A stretch of 64,000 nucleotides of DNA from Imbricaverruca yamaguchii (GCA_034440575.1 JAOTOL010001505.1:1109501-1173500); one strand, 5' to 3'. Positions 1 to 11,092 are shown, counted from the stretch's first letter. Numbers and translations are program-made. The notes: a model not told the origin generated them from the letters alone.

Positions 1-1169
1 CCTGAACGTACACATCACTGGACGATGAAAAGCCTCGATTGCAGTCTCCCTTGTAATTCGGTGTTTTGTGCTTTTAATATATCTTTATTGATTAGCTTCT
101 GGAATCAGTGTCTTTGCTAAGCAGATATTGTTACATGTACCATGGCACCACCATCTTACCAACCATTTCTGTTCAACGACATAATTTGAATTAAATGTTT
201 AACGTTCTGTCAATGCCACTCCGCAGTTACCCACCTGAAGATCCACTCTGGTCAGTTGCCATGCTCCTCATGCGTCTTCTCAGGTCACATGACAAGCATT
301 GCTAGTTATTCGTCACATCATCACTCTTCGTCACTTCTCGTGTAACCTTGTCAGGTCGCACCATGGGCGCCTAATCCTCTCGGCGATTCTGATATTCTGA
401 CAGGCGTTCTCGCACTTGAAGTTGATATAATAGGCTGTGGACTTCATTATTTTATCTATCCTACCATGACAAATGATGGAAATAAGCATTTTCCTATGTT
501 ATATACCATCATCGATAATACCCAGGCATTTCACTGAAAAGTTTTGATATTTGAGTAATTTGCTAAACTTTACAAATCCATTCACATGTGGGAATTATTA
601 CGTTTTATTTTCGTACTACATACAGTCACGCAATGTATGCATCGTGACAGTAATTGTATTCTTCAATAGTCAAAATACGTGTAAATTTCGAAGTGTATGG
701 CATCTAGGAGCAAGACCATGTATAATACATGGTTATGTAATATCAAGGCAAGGAATATGCACTTGCAAATTGTATATCTTACCTTGATTGTGTTACATTA
801 CTGCCATTAGTCTTTACAAATTTCTATTGCAGGCAATATTAACGAAACCCACGTTAAATAGTTAAACAGTAAAAGAACCACAGTGAAACTCTAGTATGAA
901 TGTATTTTGGTTCTGGCTGGTAACATTATCTGTTTTAGTCCTATCATAACATAATTTCACGTGTGAATATCCAAAAATATATTGCATTACATCAACGCCT
1001 AAATTAGTTGCGTTGTTGTAAGGTCATGTCCATGTATGTATGACTTCAAAAATGAAATGCTAACATGTGATATGTGCAACTTTGCAACTTAGTTATGAAT
1101 TGCAGGAAGTTTTTCACATATTCAAATGTGTGCATGCTGCCTTTTTGTAACCTTAAATGTCTCAAAAGT
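1..1169. other. Stretch with no supported feature
   Basis: AT-rich sequence with only short chance open frames and many stops in all frames. I see no splice-framed exon, RNA gene or clear repeat here. Confidence 0.5.
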
Positions 1170-1248
1170 TGGAAAGCCATTGTTGGCCCCTCCACTTTGA
1201 AAAGTGGGAGGGGCATGGACCCCCTGGCCCCCTTGTTCCTACGCCTAT
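1170..1248. mobile_element. Fragment of TAGGCG-family MITE (right end)
   Basis: The segment ends in TTCCTACGCCTA, the terminal sequence shared with copies at 38512-38792, 45503-45745 and 47264-47358. Inside is a small hairpin made of CCCCTCCACTTT and its complement, then the family's GGCC-rich stretch. The left terminus is missing, so this is a truncated copy. It has no coding capacity. Confidence 0.6.
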
Positions 1249-1669
1249 GTGGCTAATAGCATGATCCGAATTCATGACTTAGAATAAGTTGGCTTAGGCA
1301 CTTGGCTTGGGATGGAAAACGCGATGAAATATCTGGCGGCCCATAGCAGACAGAATGCCGGTGGATGAACAGTGCATTCAGGTAATGGACTGACTACATA
1401 AAGTGTTCTCATGGAGTTTACCAGTCTGTAAAGCTTTTGACTACTACATTTACTGCCAACATGCTTGATGTAGCAACGGCTCAATGTTGTCTTTTTTTTG
1501 TATGTGATTTGATCTCTAAGGAGTGGTGACGTCCATGGCAAATTAAGAAGAAGATCTGAGCAGGTGCTGTTGATCTTCCCCTGTCCGATCTCCTTGCTAT
1601 TCTTCTCCTGAAGTTTTCCGCACGTATTTCACCTCAGGGTGATTCAAATTATGCCAAGCTATTCAAGTT
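1249..1669. other. Stretch with no supported feature
   Basis: Only chance open frames on the minus strand; nothing recognised. Confidence 0.4.
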
Positions 1670-2713
1670 GCATCAGCTGCCTGCAGCTAGTGCAGCGGTT
1701 GGCGCTCATAGTGGACCCTGGAGCCCGCCATACTTCAGCCCCGGCGAACCCCAGGTGTTGACGCCCGCCTGGTTGACAGGTGACAGGCGGTCTCCAGCTA
1801 ATGTAATTCAGGTGTCGACGAGTTGACTGTGGATGGTGTTGGCAGGTTGGCAAACAGTCATCAGCAGGCCTGTCCAAGGCGTTAACAGGTGACAGACCCA
1901 TAACGACAATTATATAATACCCCAAGCCACTCAAATTATGACCTACCACACGTACTGCCACGAATGGTGCAGGTGTGCAGTTGGTCTTCGAGCGGGCTGA
2001 TGCCGCGATGACACGTGATGTTCTGAGTTGCGTGTCGCGAGGCTTTTCAGCACCGATGTCAGTCCGAAGGGCACGGAAAACCTACGACGCGGTCTACCCT
2101 GCGCTGTCGTCAATCCCACCCATCGTAGCATATCAACAAAGAAAGCATGGCGGTGCTTTGATAAATGTGCGCAACTGAGCGGATTCTTTCATCATATGAA
2201 AGGAGTGTACCTGTTGAGCTTGACATGATGAAAAGATGGTAAAGGTGCTGCATCTGGTAGCCGTTAATGTCCGCTGGCCGCCGTGACGTCGGCTGAGGAA
2301 GCTGCCATCGTGTGTCGAACGCGGCCCAACTGATGCCAGCCGTGCCTGCACAGGCTGAGACGACCACGTGGTATCTAACACGTGCACTAGTCATGGTCAT
2401 TTGCACTGTTACGTGCCAGCCCAATGACGTCTGGGCCACCGGTCAACATGTGCACACTTGGAAAGCACCTGGAAAGCAGGTGGTCGTCTGTCACTTATCA
2501 ACGCCTCGAGCAGGCCTGCTGATGACTGTTTGCCAACCTGCCGACACCATCCACAGTCAACTCGTCAACACCTGAATTACATTAGCTGAAGACCGCCTGC
2601 CACCTGTCAACCAAGCGGGCGTCAACACCTGGGGTTCGCCGGGGCTGAAGTATGGCGGGCTCCAGGGTCCACTATGAGCGCCAACCGCTGCACTAGCTGC
2701 AGGCAGCTGATGC
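1670..2713. mobile_element. Non-autonomous element with long terminal inverted repeats
   Basis: Bases 1670-1897 and 2486-2713 are inverted copies of each other, about 228 bp each with a few percent differences, flanking a core of about 590 bp. Both outer ends read GCATCAGCTGCCTGCAGC into the element, and both arms contain CAGGTGTTGACG-like and GCAGGTTGGCAAACAGTCAT motifs. The core has no credible open frame. Long arms with a non-coding core fit a foldback or long-TIR MITE. I could not find a convincing target site duplication, so the superfamily is unknown. Confidence 0.75.
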
Positions 2714-3157
2714 CGCCCTTGCAACACCCGCGCCATGGGTGGATGCTGCAATCGCTGCAATATGGCCTTTTTGCATCAACGTTTTCAATTGGGTCAGTAA
2801 TGGTAGCGCGTGTCTGATGACAAGATTAGTCCACGCAAAACACTCTCCCCCCATCGGCAGTAGCGACCCTCGAACACCAAAAATGCCACGTGCGTGTCTG
2901 GTGCTGGTCACAGACATGTATGGAGTATCATGGTAAAGCTGGGATACAGACGTCTTTAATGAGATAGCTGTAAGCCACCGTCTCAGGTTCAAGCTTCCTT
3001 GTCCATAGTAAAGCAGTAAGGAGTCCATGGAATACATTTAGACAGGGTCACGAAGTAATGGATGGGGGGGGGGGGTGTCAAAGCGTCCTGAGAGGGGCTA
3101 AATGCCCTGATGGGCCGAAAACTATACAAAATCTATAAGGACGCCTTGGAGATATCA
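2714..3157. other. Stretch with no supported feature
   Basis: Short overlapping chance frames, a G-homopolymer near 3064-3075, and no recognised element. The text near 3076-3115 (GTCCTGAGAGGGG, then AAATGCCC) loosely resembles the core of repeat B at 29320-29360, but it is too short to assign. Confidence 0.35.
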
Positions 3158-3165
3158 TTCAACTA

Positions 3166-3372
3166 TAAGGTGGTGATGGAGAGATGTTGAGATGGAGAGA
3201 TGTTGAGGTGCTGATATGTTGAGATGCTGAGATGTTGAGATGTTGAGATGGAGAGATGGAGAGATGCTGAGATGGAGAGATGTTGAGATGTTGAGATGTT
3301 GAGATGGAGAGATGTTGAGATGGAGAGATGTTGAAATGTAGAGATGTTGAGATGGAGAGATGGAGAAAGAAA
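3166..3372. repeat. Minisatellite of 8 bp period
   Basis: About 25 units of an octamer that alternates mainly between GATGTTGA and GATGGAGA, with GATGCTGA variants. Frames on the minus strand read as Ser-Gln-His-Leu repeats and are a product of the array, not a gene. Confidence 0.9.
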
Positions 3373-3424
3373 GAGAGGATGGTCATAAACTACAAGCACG
3401 CTCAGCACTCAGAGATAGGCGAAT

Positions 3425-3900
3425 GCTATTCGCATGATGCACGGTCAGCGCGGTTATAATCTGATCCGGCGACGCCTGCCGCGCCTATCACGTAATCCCC
3501 GCGGCGGCCGGGGCGGCGCGAGCGCTGCCGATACCGACTATCTGTCGGACTGGCGTCGGATCGGGGTGGGATCAGGTGCAGCTGTGGCGCGCCGGCAGCC
3601 CCGCACAGTGGCACACACCCGGGCGCCGTGCCAACTGTGCCAACTGCAGGTCGGAGGCCGACGACGACTCCGCCCCGACAACGCCTCGGGCGAGCGGTCA
3701 ACGACGGGCCGGCGCGGCAAGAGCGGCCGGAGCCGGAGCTGGCGCCAGCGGGCGCGGCCCCTTCTGCATTCTCCGCAGTGGCCAAGGCTCCGCCGAGTGA
3801 CAGTCGGCCGGTGTAGCGCAAATACAGCGCAGATCGCTTGTGGCCGCACGATAATGGGTGAGTGGTGGGCGGTGTTCTGACAGCTGACACCGCCAGATCG
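3425..3900. other. GC- and CpG-rich island
   Basis: This segment is far richer in GC and CpG than its surroundings. Overlapping open frames of 60-150 codons occur on both strands, which is expected in stop-poor GC-rich DNA. It lies about 7 kb upstream of the first recognised exon of gene 1 and could be a promoter or first-exon region. TTATAAT at 3454-3460 is TATA-like. An AG followed by open frame near 3779 and a CAG-GTCGG near 3650 are weak splice candidates. I cannot choose a strand or frame. Confidence 0.35.
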
Positions 3901-3974
3901 TACCCGAGCCAGGTGACACAGGTAGCTGGCTGCCCAGGTGCAGAGGTGTTCTGGAGTTATGGCCAGAGTGACCG

Positions 3975-4225
3975 TTCGTCCGCCTGGGGTAGTGAGGCGG
4001 CCAGGTCACCCAGCCGCAGCGAACATGGCGGGTCACTACCCGCCATACCCGCCATGGCGGCCAGGTTACCCAGCCGCAGCAAACATGGCGGATAGTGAGG
4101 TGGCCAGGTCACCCAGCCGCAGCGAGTGGGGCGGGTAGTGAGGCGGCCAGGTCACCCAGCCGCAGCGAACATGGTGGGCGACCAAGTCACCCAGCCGCAG
4201 CGAGCGGGGCGGGCAGTGAAGCGGC
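3975..4225. repeat. Tandem repeat of roughly 50 bp
   Basis: Five degenerate units share GGCCAGGTCACCCAGCCGCA followed by GCGAACATGGCGGG or a variant, in direct orientation. GC-rich and without a believable gene. Confidence 0.8.
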
Positions 4226-4332
4226 CGCCTATTTCTGGTCAACTGGGTTGACAGTGTGGTAGGCCAAGGTCATTCTGAAGAAAGTATAGCCAACAACTTC
4301 TTGGTACTTCCGACGTCCCAAAAGCCATTTCT

Positions 4333-5211
4333 TTAAATTGGGTGCAGCATCACAGACACGTCAACGATATCATGGAAAACGTCGGAACCTGAAACGGAAA
4401 GCGTTGGACCAATCTGTCTTGGCTCGGTTCGGAACGTATTGTTTTGCCTGTTAAGATCGATTTCCCTGCAGATTATCGCTAGATCGCTTAACGGAAGCGG
4501 CACATCGACACAGACTTCAAATCTGCACAGCTCAGTTAGACAATTTGCTGCCACTCTTCAATTTTACTCGCCAACTGTACGGGGAAAGAGTTGGATGAAG
4601 TGAAGGCAATGGAAGTATCTTGTCCCGGTTCGTTGTGCGTGTTGGCTGATGCTAATAATGTGAAATGTGAATCTGGTTGAGTAAGTAATGTTTCTCGTCT
4701 GCATGCGGTCGGTATTCGTGTCAGGGCCGGGCTCTCAGACGCAGCCTGCAGCGGCACTATCTTACACCAATTACTCTGCATGACCATCCAACCAGCGGCG
4801 TACTGGGCAGGGCTGCTCAAGCTCAAATGGTGCCATTTTCAACGGCTTCACGGCATACTGTGTGTCCTTTCTCTTTCTGCAAGTTAAATGTGGTAGGGGA
4901 ATAACCTTCAGTGCCGCCGTTGACATGGTCTGCAAATACCGCCGTCTGGTGGCCACGTTTGTGAGTATATGCGTATTCAAGGCAAATATTGCGGCTGACC
5001 ATATCCAACCAAGAAGACGTCTGAGGAACGAATTGGGCTCGTCCCACCTACCACTCTGGGCGTCTTTGACGCCCCAAAGCCGGCGACTTACATTGGCAAA
5101 TACCTCGGCGCACCTTGGGTGACCTGAAAAATACGACACGCATGTCATAGGCGCGCCATTGCACATTGTGATAACTCGAAGGAAAAACTGGCCATAAATC
5201 ATAGCGGACAA
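4333..5211 (-). pseudogene. Decayed coding-like sequence, unrecognised
   Basis: Three minus-strand frames follow one another without much overlap: 5047-4823, 4826-4536 and 4554-4333. They read more like protein than the surroundings, for example SSWLDMVSRNICLEYAYTHK, then SFPVQLASKIEEWQQIV, then DLAIICREIDLNRQNN. The pattern suggests one gene broken by frameshifts rather than three genes. A competing longer frame, 5211-4771, overlaps the first. I recognise no domain. Together with 5653-6127 on the same strand it may be the remains of a single inserted gene or element. It could also be chance; no motif anchors it. Confidence 0.25.
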
Positions 5212-5652
5212 AGTATGTTAGTTACCTGGGCGATTTTGGTCTTAGTCAAAAGAGCTTAAAATTTGAATCATATGGGGAAGATTTATTGTCTTAAATATTA
5301 CCTAATGCAGGAACGCCAGAGGTTAAACCTTCTAGAGGGAAGGGAGCATTCCACCCCACTCATTTTGCTTCCACGAAATATCTCGGTAACCAATTGAGAT
5401 AGATAGCTCAAATTGTGCACACACATACATGAGTATTTAGTGTACCATGTATTAAAATATAGACGTCCGGTCATTCATGATGACATCATGATGACGTCAT
5501 AAGTGGAGTCCGTTGGCGCTCATATATTGGATGATTATTAGTGAGCGTTTGTTATGCGAGTATTCTGCAGTGTAAATGTGACCTTATAATTGCTACACAG
5601 AATAGGTCCAAGATCTTGTCGTAAGTGGCTGAAATTACGCCAAAATACATCA
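5212..5652. other. Gap between two coding-like remnants
   Basis: AT-rich, stops in all frames. A TGATGACATCATGATGACGTCA segment near 5480-5500 is a local direct and inverted repeat of TGACGTCA-like sequence, which resembles a CRE/ATF half-site cluster by sequence only. Confidence 0.3.
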
Positions 5653-6127
5653 CTAAGATATGCACTGGGGTTGGCTAACTTCAGAGCTTCTGGGAGTCCC
5701 GCGAATCTTGCTGGGCCGATTCGGTGATGACCCCACCTGTCGCAACACGAAAGCTGCGTCCTTCATGCCCTCAGCACGAGCATTTTGCCCAGCAACCTCC
5801 ACGAGCTGCAGAGAACTGTGCTGTTGAGTAACTCTTGAGGATGCCCGACGCTGAGAACGGGCGCTGAGGTGATCGTAGATTCTAGTTGGTCGCCCTCGCG
5901 CTCTCTTCACGGTCACATCAAGGCAGGTCTTGGCTTCATCATCACCCACGACGTGGTCACCACGCTTCAGGGACACGCAGAACACCTCGTCTCCCGAAAA
6001 ATCAACCGCAAACTCACTTCTGAAATTGTTCGGGGTTCGCATGCACTTAACCCACTTTCTTTTTAAGTTCTTGGCGATAAGTCGGTCGCCTTTCTCAAGT
6101 CCACAATCGACGACTCACTTCGGAAGC
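5653..6127 (-). CDS. Unrecognised coding fragment, possibly an exon or TE remnant
   Basis: A minus-strand frame is open from about 6127 to the stop at 5653, about 157 codons, with an internal ATG at 6042. The part before that ATG reads as normal protein (DCGLEKGDRLIAKNLKRKW), so the true start is further upstream and the ATG is probably not the start. After it come SEFAVDFSGDEVFCVSLKRG and a basic KRARGRPTR stretch. The GRPTR motif resembles an AT-hook but is a single short match. I do not recognise the family. The frame ends without a splice donor that I trust. It may belong with the decayed frames at 4333-5211. Confidence 0.35.
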
Positions 6128-6130
6128 ATC

Positions 6131-7257
6131 CCTGAGGGATTTTCTCCATGTTCAACTGCAAACTATAATTAAACACATGACGCCCAGACGCTTTTGCACC
6201 GGTTACCAAGTCCACAAATTCCTCTGTTGACGTGCACCTCCATGTTTATTGTATGTAAAATCCAACCACAATGACCCGAACCTTACAGGCAAAGACAGCT
6301 TCCTTGCAGTGGGAGACGGTATGCGTGACCTATCTCGACTCAGTCGCCTCGTCAGTTAGGGGACTTTCTGGCATAGCAACCACTGAATTAGGTTGCCCTG
6401 TCAAGACACCCCGCCAGCCGACGCGTCGCGGCATCCGACTCGAGCTTCCCCGTGCCGCCCGGGCTGGCCACCGCACCGCACCGCGGCCTGTCGGGATACA
6501 ATTGATCACTATCGGTGTTAGAGCAGCTAGGTGCAGCTGAAACTTGCGGAGCATACAGTCAAAAGATCGCTGATTTCATTGGGATTGGCCTCTAGCTGTG
6601 CGCTGTTGTTCGTTTTTTTAAACCTTACTTGAACTTCGAGGTACTAAAAGTTGAACGACTATTGCAATTACTGATTGTTTGACAGCAAATAGCATATTTT
6701 AATTGGTGTATGCCTTTTTGAATAGTTTAACGCAATGAGAAAGTTCTCAGCTGTCATTTCATATCTCACGTGTCCTGGTTTTCAGAACGCAACTTACCTT
6801 TATCAATCGTCAAACTGCGACATCATTTGTGCCCGTGTGCGTCGTTTTCTTTCGACCGTAATGTTGTCCATGTTCATTGACTTATTTCTATATCAAATCT
6901 TGTGAAAATTTTCATAAAAACTGTGACTTCGTCTGCTTCAATCATTTGCTGATACAATGGCGCCAGAAATACGGCATGAAAAAAATAGTCGAGAAATGCA
7001 TTTATGGCCAGCTTTCCCTTGAGATATCACACTGTGCATAGGCGTGTTTTGGCGCCGAAAAATGCTGTATTGGAACTCTTTGGGTCTTTTGAGTTCCCAA
7101 CGGACTGCTTAAAGACTACCCAGGAAGTGATCTGAAGTCTTCACGCAAAAGTGAAAATTTGTCTTTCAGCAAACGCCATCGGTTCATTCTGGTACATGGC
7201 GCCTCTTACCACGTGACGTTCCTGTCAGAACGTGGAACCCACTCCTTAGTTCGCGTC
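6131..7257. other. Non-coding stretch with a small GC-rich patch
   Basis: The patch at about 6400-6500 is GC-rich and open on both strands, so its frames are not informative. The rest is AT-rich with no feature I can support. Confidence 0.35.
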
Positions 7258-8998
7258 TATTTATTTATTTATTTATTTAACAATACATGTCCTCCACGTG
7301 CAGTGGCTGTTACGGACAGTCTGGGATGAACTCACAGATATTTACAAAGAAAGGATAGATGTGTGGTCAATAGTGGGAGCAGATGCGCAACAAACATTCT
7401 TACGCCAACATAATACAATATCCATATCACTTTCCGCACTGCATACACCGTACTTGCAACACGAGCTATACACGAGTGGCTTGTATAAGTGATAGGAAAG
7501 CGATGGCCTAAAGATGACCTCGTAGTGTACACATATCCATGTTGTAAGTTTTTTTGTGGGACTAGTGTTGTTCGTGGAGATACGCTAGTGCATGTTTCTT
7601 GAAGTTAGACAGCCTCGATGTTTTAGTTTCAGTAGGAAGTTTGTTGTAGTGGAAGACAGACGAGTAGAGAAATCTCCTGCGGCCAGCCTCTCTGTGTATG
7701 GCTGGCAGGCGCAGATGGTCGTCTGCACGTGTGTGACGGCTTCGCAGGGTAGAGTTTGAAGTGATTTCACCGGCAATGTGCGTAGGCTCACTCGTCAGAA
7801 TGATCTTGTGGAGCAAAGTGAGACTGTGAAATAGGTACAGATCAGCTGCAGTGAGGAGACCCAACTCGTTTCGGACATCAGTAATATGATCAAATTTTCG
7901 AAGACCTGACACGACTCTAGTGGCGAAGTTAATGATCTTGTCTAGTCTGTGGATATTTGCTGACGACCCGTTCCCGTAAACAGATATGCAGTATCGGATA
8001 TTGGATATAACTAGGCTATTGACTATAGTGAAGAGGGTGCTGGTCGGCAGATGGTGACGCAGATGGTTCAGGGCCAGAAGGAACCCGGTACACTTCCGGA
8101 CAACAACAGCTACATGGGAATCCCAAGACATGTGGCGATCAAATGTTACCCCAAGGTTCTTACACGAATGTTTCTCATCTATCACGGCGTCCCTAAAGCA
8201 CGCTCGTATCGGGGTAATATTGCGCAGATTTTGACGCGATCCGAGAGTAAGAAGCTGAGTTTTGGTCGGGTTCACCTTCAAGCCGTTATCCAGGAAGTAG
8301 TCGTAGAGTTGGCTCAGGTATGTCTCCATCTGACTTATCAAATTTGGGAGATCAGATTTCCGACCGGAGATGAGGACCTGTGTGTCGTCTGCGAACTGGG
8401 TGACATGTGCTACCGGGACGTGCAGACTGAGGTCGTTCGAAAAGATGCAATAGAAAAGTGGACCTAATGATGAGCCTTGAAAGACACCTATGTTGTTTGG
8501 GAGAAAGGAGGAGAGATGCCTGTTTCCGTGTTGATCTGAGATCCTAACAGCCTGCGTGTGACCTCCCAGATATGCTTTAAACCAGTCGGTATCGATTCCA
8601 TGGAGTTGAAGTTTAGTGAGCAGTTTGGTGTGGTCTATTGCATCGAAACATTTACTGAGATCCAGAATGCAAAGGAGAGCTACTTCCGAACGGTCCATTG
8701 CTGCTAGTATTTCGTCCGTGACTGAGATAAGGGCGGTTTCCGTAGAGTGGCGTGGTCTGAAGCCGTGCTGAGTTTGGGCCAGTAGGTGGTTTGAGTTTAG
8801 GTAGTGATAGAGTTGTTTCTGCACTACTCTCTCAGTGATCTTGGCGATAACCGGAACCAGTGAGATTGGTCTAAAATTAGAGGGATCCGAAGGATCTCCT
8901 GATTTGTGAATGGGAGTTACTATTGACTGTTTCCAAGTGGAGGGTATATCAGCTGTAGTCAGGCATGTGTTTATAATGTCAAGCAGCACTTCGCCGAT
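7258..8998 (-). mobile_element. CR1/L2-like non-LTR retrotransposon, 5'-truncated
   Basis: Minus-strand copy containing reverse transcriptase and a 3' untranslated part of about 300 bp. It ends in five or so TAAA units, seen as TTTA repeats at 7258-7280 on the plus strand. The upstream break at about 8998 falls inside the reverse transcriptase region, so the endonuclease and ORF1 are gone. This family differs from the TTTATGTC-tailed family elsewhere in the window in tail and in protein sequence. Confidence 0.85.
7562..8989 (-). CDS. Reverse transcriptase of CR1/L2-like element (475 codons, N-terminus lost)
   Basis: This frame encodes most of a non-LTR reverse transcriptase that would copy element RNA at a nicked target. 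In order there are FRPISLVPVIAKI (residues about 40-52), QHGFRPRHST, the catalytic-Asp motif LDLSKCFDAID (A), the GSSLGPLFYCIFSNDL motif (B), and the FADD box in VTQFADDTQVL (C). The KNLGVTFD thumb-region motif follows, and then a C-terminal tail. All three catalytic aspartates are present and there are no stops or frameshifts, so the insertion is probably young. The ATG used is only the first Met after the truncation. With no endonuclease domain the copy cannot move by itself. The motifs support the CR1/L2 group, but an exact clade needs a phylogeny. Confidence 0.9.
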   Translation of the reverse strand: MLLDIINTCLTTADIPSTWKQSIVTPIHKSGDPSDPSNFRPISLVPVIAKITERVVQKQLYHYLNSNHLLAQTQHGFRPRHSTETALISVTDEILAAMDRSEVALLCILDLSKCFDAIDHTKLLTKLQLHGIDTDWFKAYLGGHTQAVRISDQHGNRHLSSFLPNNIGVFQGSSLGPLFYCIFSNDLSLHVPVAHVTQFADDTQVLISGRKSDLPNLISQMETYLSQLYDYFLDNGLKVNPTKTQLLTLGSRQNLRNITPIRACFRDAVIDEKHSCKNLGVTFDRHMSWDSHVAVVVRKCTGFLLALNHLRHHLPTSTLFTIVNSLVISNIRYCISVYGNGSSANIHRLDKIINFATRVVSGLRKFDHITDVRNELGLLTAADLYLFHSLTLLHKIILTSEPTHIAGEITSNSTLRSRHTRADDHLRLPAIHREAGRRRFLYSSVFHYNKLPTETKTSRLSNFKKHALAYLHEQH

Positions 8999-9325
8999 AA
9001 AAAAGAACAGAAATGAACAGAAACAGTCTACGTTCCTGAGTGTATGAAATCCAACATCCTATTCTGTTTTTATAGCATCCTATTATTTTATATGAACAAA
9101 GTGGCCTTCTCGAGCTAGGGGGCGATCCAGCTTAACATCACATGCATTTTACCGTGGCTACAGCTTTGAGCAATTTCAGCCGCGTGTGAGGTTTTTGATG
9201 GTAGCCAGTACGAGCCGCGATGTTTATGAATATAATCCGATACTAATCTACATACGAACGTCGCACTGAAGGCATTTGTGGCGAAGTTTTGCGCCCCATC
9301 TCCTTGGCGAGTCGTCCAAATCACG

Positions 9326-9327
<2 letters not shown>
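8999..9327. other. Stretch with no supported feature
   Basis: Sequence between the truncated retrotransposon and the TG repeat; nothing recognised. Confidence 0.4.
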
Positions 9328-9399
<72 letters not shown>

Positions 9400-9700
9400 G
9401 CGTGTGCGTGTGCGTGTGCGTGTGCGTGTGCGTGTGCGTGTGCGTGTGCGTGCGCGTGCGCGTGCGCGTGTGCGTGTGCGTGTGCGTGTGCGTGTGCGTG
9501 TGCGTGTGCGTGTGCGTGTGCGTGTGCGTGTGCGTGTGCGTGTGCGTGTGCGTGTGCGTGTGCGTGTGCGTGTGCGTGTGCGTGTGCGTGTGCGTGTGCG
9601 TGTGCGTGTGCGTGTGCGTGTGCGTGTGCGTGTGCGTGTGCGTGTGCGTGTGCGTGTGCGTGTGTGTGTGTGTGTCTGTGTTTGTGTGTGTGTGTGTGTG
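9328..9700. repeat. (TG)n and (TGTGCG)n microsatellite
   Basis: A pure TG run at about 9329-9394 changes into a hexamer TGTGCG array that continues to about 9660, with a short TGCGCG-rich island near 9449-9468, then returns to TG. All six frames are open across it, giving Cys-Val, Arg-Val, Ala-Cys or Thr-His runs; none is a gene. Alternating purine-pyrimidine sequence of this length can adopt Z-DNA. Confidence 0.95.
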
Positions 9701-9714
9701 GAGAAAATCACGCT

Positions 9715-10545
9715 GTGGCCCCCCAAAATTACATCGGGGCACGACAAAATTTCCGTCAGATACCAAAAAGATAAAATGAGAGTTTAAAATAAATACAGCT
9801 GATTTCCGAAAACTAGCACCCGTGTAAAAAAAAACGCGTGGACCGTCAGCAATTGCGTTTGAGCCCCTAAAGTCTAGTCTGAGCCGAAACAAATTTGTGC
9901 CGGGGCAAAACATATTAGCGTAGAAAGCTCCAAATCAGCGCGGCTATGCCCTAAAAGCACACCGTAAGACCGAAAGCGTACCGAGGTCCTCGAAAACACA
10001 TCGGATCCTGAAAAAGCGAACAGGTTTTAAAATATGCGTCAAACCCTACATATACACAGCGAGCCGTCACAAACTCACTGGAGGGCCTCAAAGAACATTG
10101 GGGCCCCCAAATCACGCCGAGCCCACAAGACGGCATGAGGCCTCAAGAAGTGGCGTGATCTCATCGAAAGAGGGGAGGAAATTCCCCCACCCTGGGAAAT
10201 TGTGAGCCCCAAAGGATCGCACAGAGACTGTGCCGAACTGCGCTGGGACCCAGATAAATCACGATGAGGTCGCCATAAATTGCGCTGGTGTCCTCAAAAT
10301 TCGATCGGGATCATAAGAAGAAAAAAACAGCTCCGGACGCTAGTAACCTAAGCAGGGACCGTGAAAAAAATATATCTAGATCCGAAAAATCGTTCTGGAG
10401 GCTCGCAATCACACCGGAGACATCAATAAACGCATATGGGCCCAAAAGTAGCATGTGAGCTCCCGAAAATCGCGCCATGGCCTGAATTTTTTTTTAGTGT
10501 CCCTGCTTAACTACAGCGTTCCTGCACCCCTTTTGCCCCTTCATG
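9715..10545 (+). repeat. Repeat B array (degenerate ~30 bp units)
   Basis: Serial units contain a GGGSCCYYAAAA-type core followed by TCGCGCYG-like text, highly diverged, with the same flavour as 28900-29830. Open frames inside, such as minus 10136-9951, simply read the units. It directly abuts the TG microsatellite at its left. Confidence 0.6.
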
Positions 10546-10784
10546 TTCTAGGATCCTTAAGCGGTGGCAACGATTCCTAAACCATGAGACCTCCTGAGTT
10601 CCATGCAAGGGCGGCTAAACCCCACTTATCAAATGGGACAATACAATAATACATTTTGGACTCATTATTTACCACGCAATGCTATTTTCAATATACATAT
10701 ATAGGACTAATGTTCAAATTCACAGAAATTAGGATCAGAATTCATAGAATCGAACGACCAGTTCCTTAGTTTCCAGTGCCGGCC

Positions 10785-11060
10785 AGTGGCTCGTTTAGGC
10801 ATTCATAGCACTACCATGCAATGTCTGTGCCTAGCTAAATCTGGAAGAGACCACTACAGGGTACTATCATGATGTTTCTGGGCCTAGCTGATGAGACCAC
10901 TACATGGTATCACCATGCAGTGTCTGGATCCAGCTGAATCTAGCTGAGACCACTACATGGGACTATATCATGCAGTGTCTGGGCCTAGCTGATGAGACCA
11001 CTATACAGTACTACCACGTAGTGTCTGGCCAGAGCTGGATCTGGATGAGACCAACCACAT
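10785..11060 (+). repeat. Tandem repeat of roughly 60 bp
   Basis: About five units share CTGATGAGACCACTACATGG, a variable ACTACCATGCAGTGTCTGG part and GGCCTAGCTG. It lies immediately upstream of the first recognised exon of gene 1, within 35 bp. Confidence 0.85.
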
Positions 11061-11092
11061 GCTGATACCTGATCGGCACATTACCGTTGCAG

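Noticed and set aside
3159..3408. Ser-Gln-His-Leu repeat protein on the minus strand
   Set aside because: Translation of an 8 bp minisatellite.
9115..9913. Frames of 160-220 codons with Thr-His, Arg-Val or Cys-Val runs
   Set aside because: Translations of the TG/TGTGCG microsatellite, open in all frames.
10860..11060. Hammerhead ribozyme core (CTGATGAG occurs repeatedly)
   Set aside because: The required downstream GAAA core and the helix pairing are absent; CTGATGAG is just part of the 60 bp unit.
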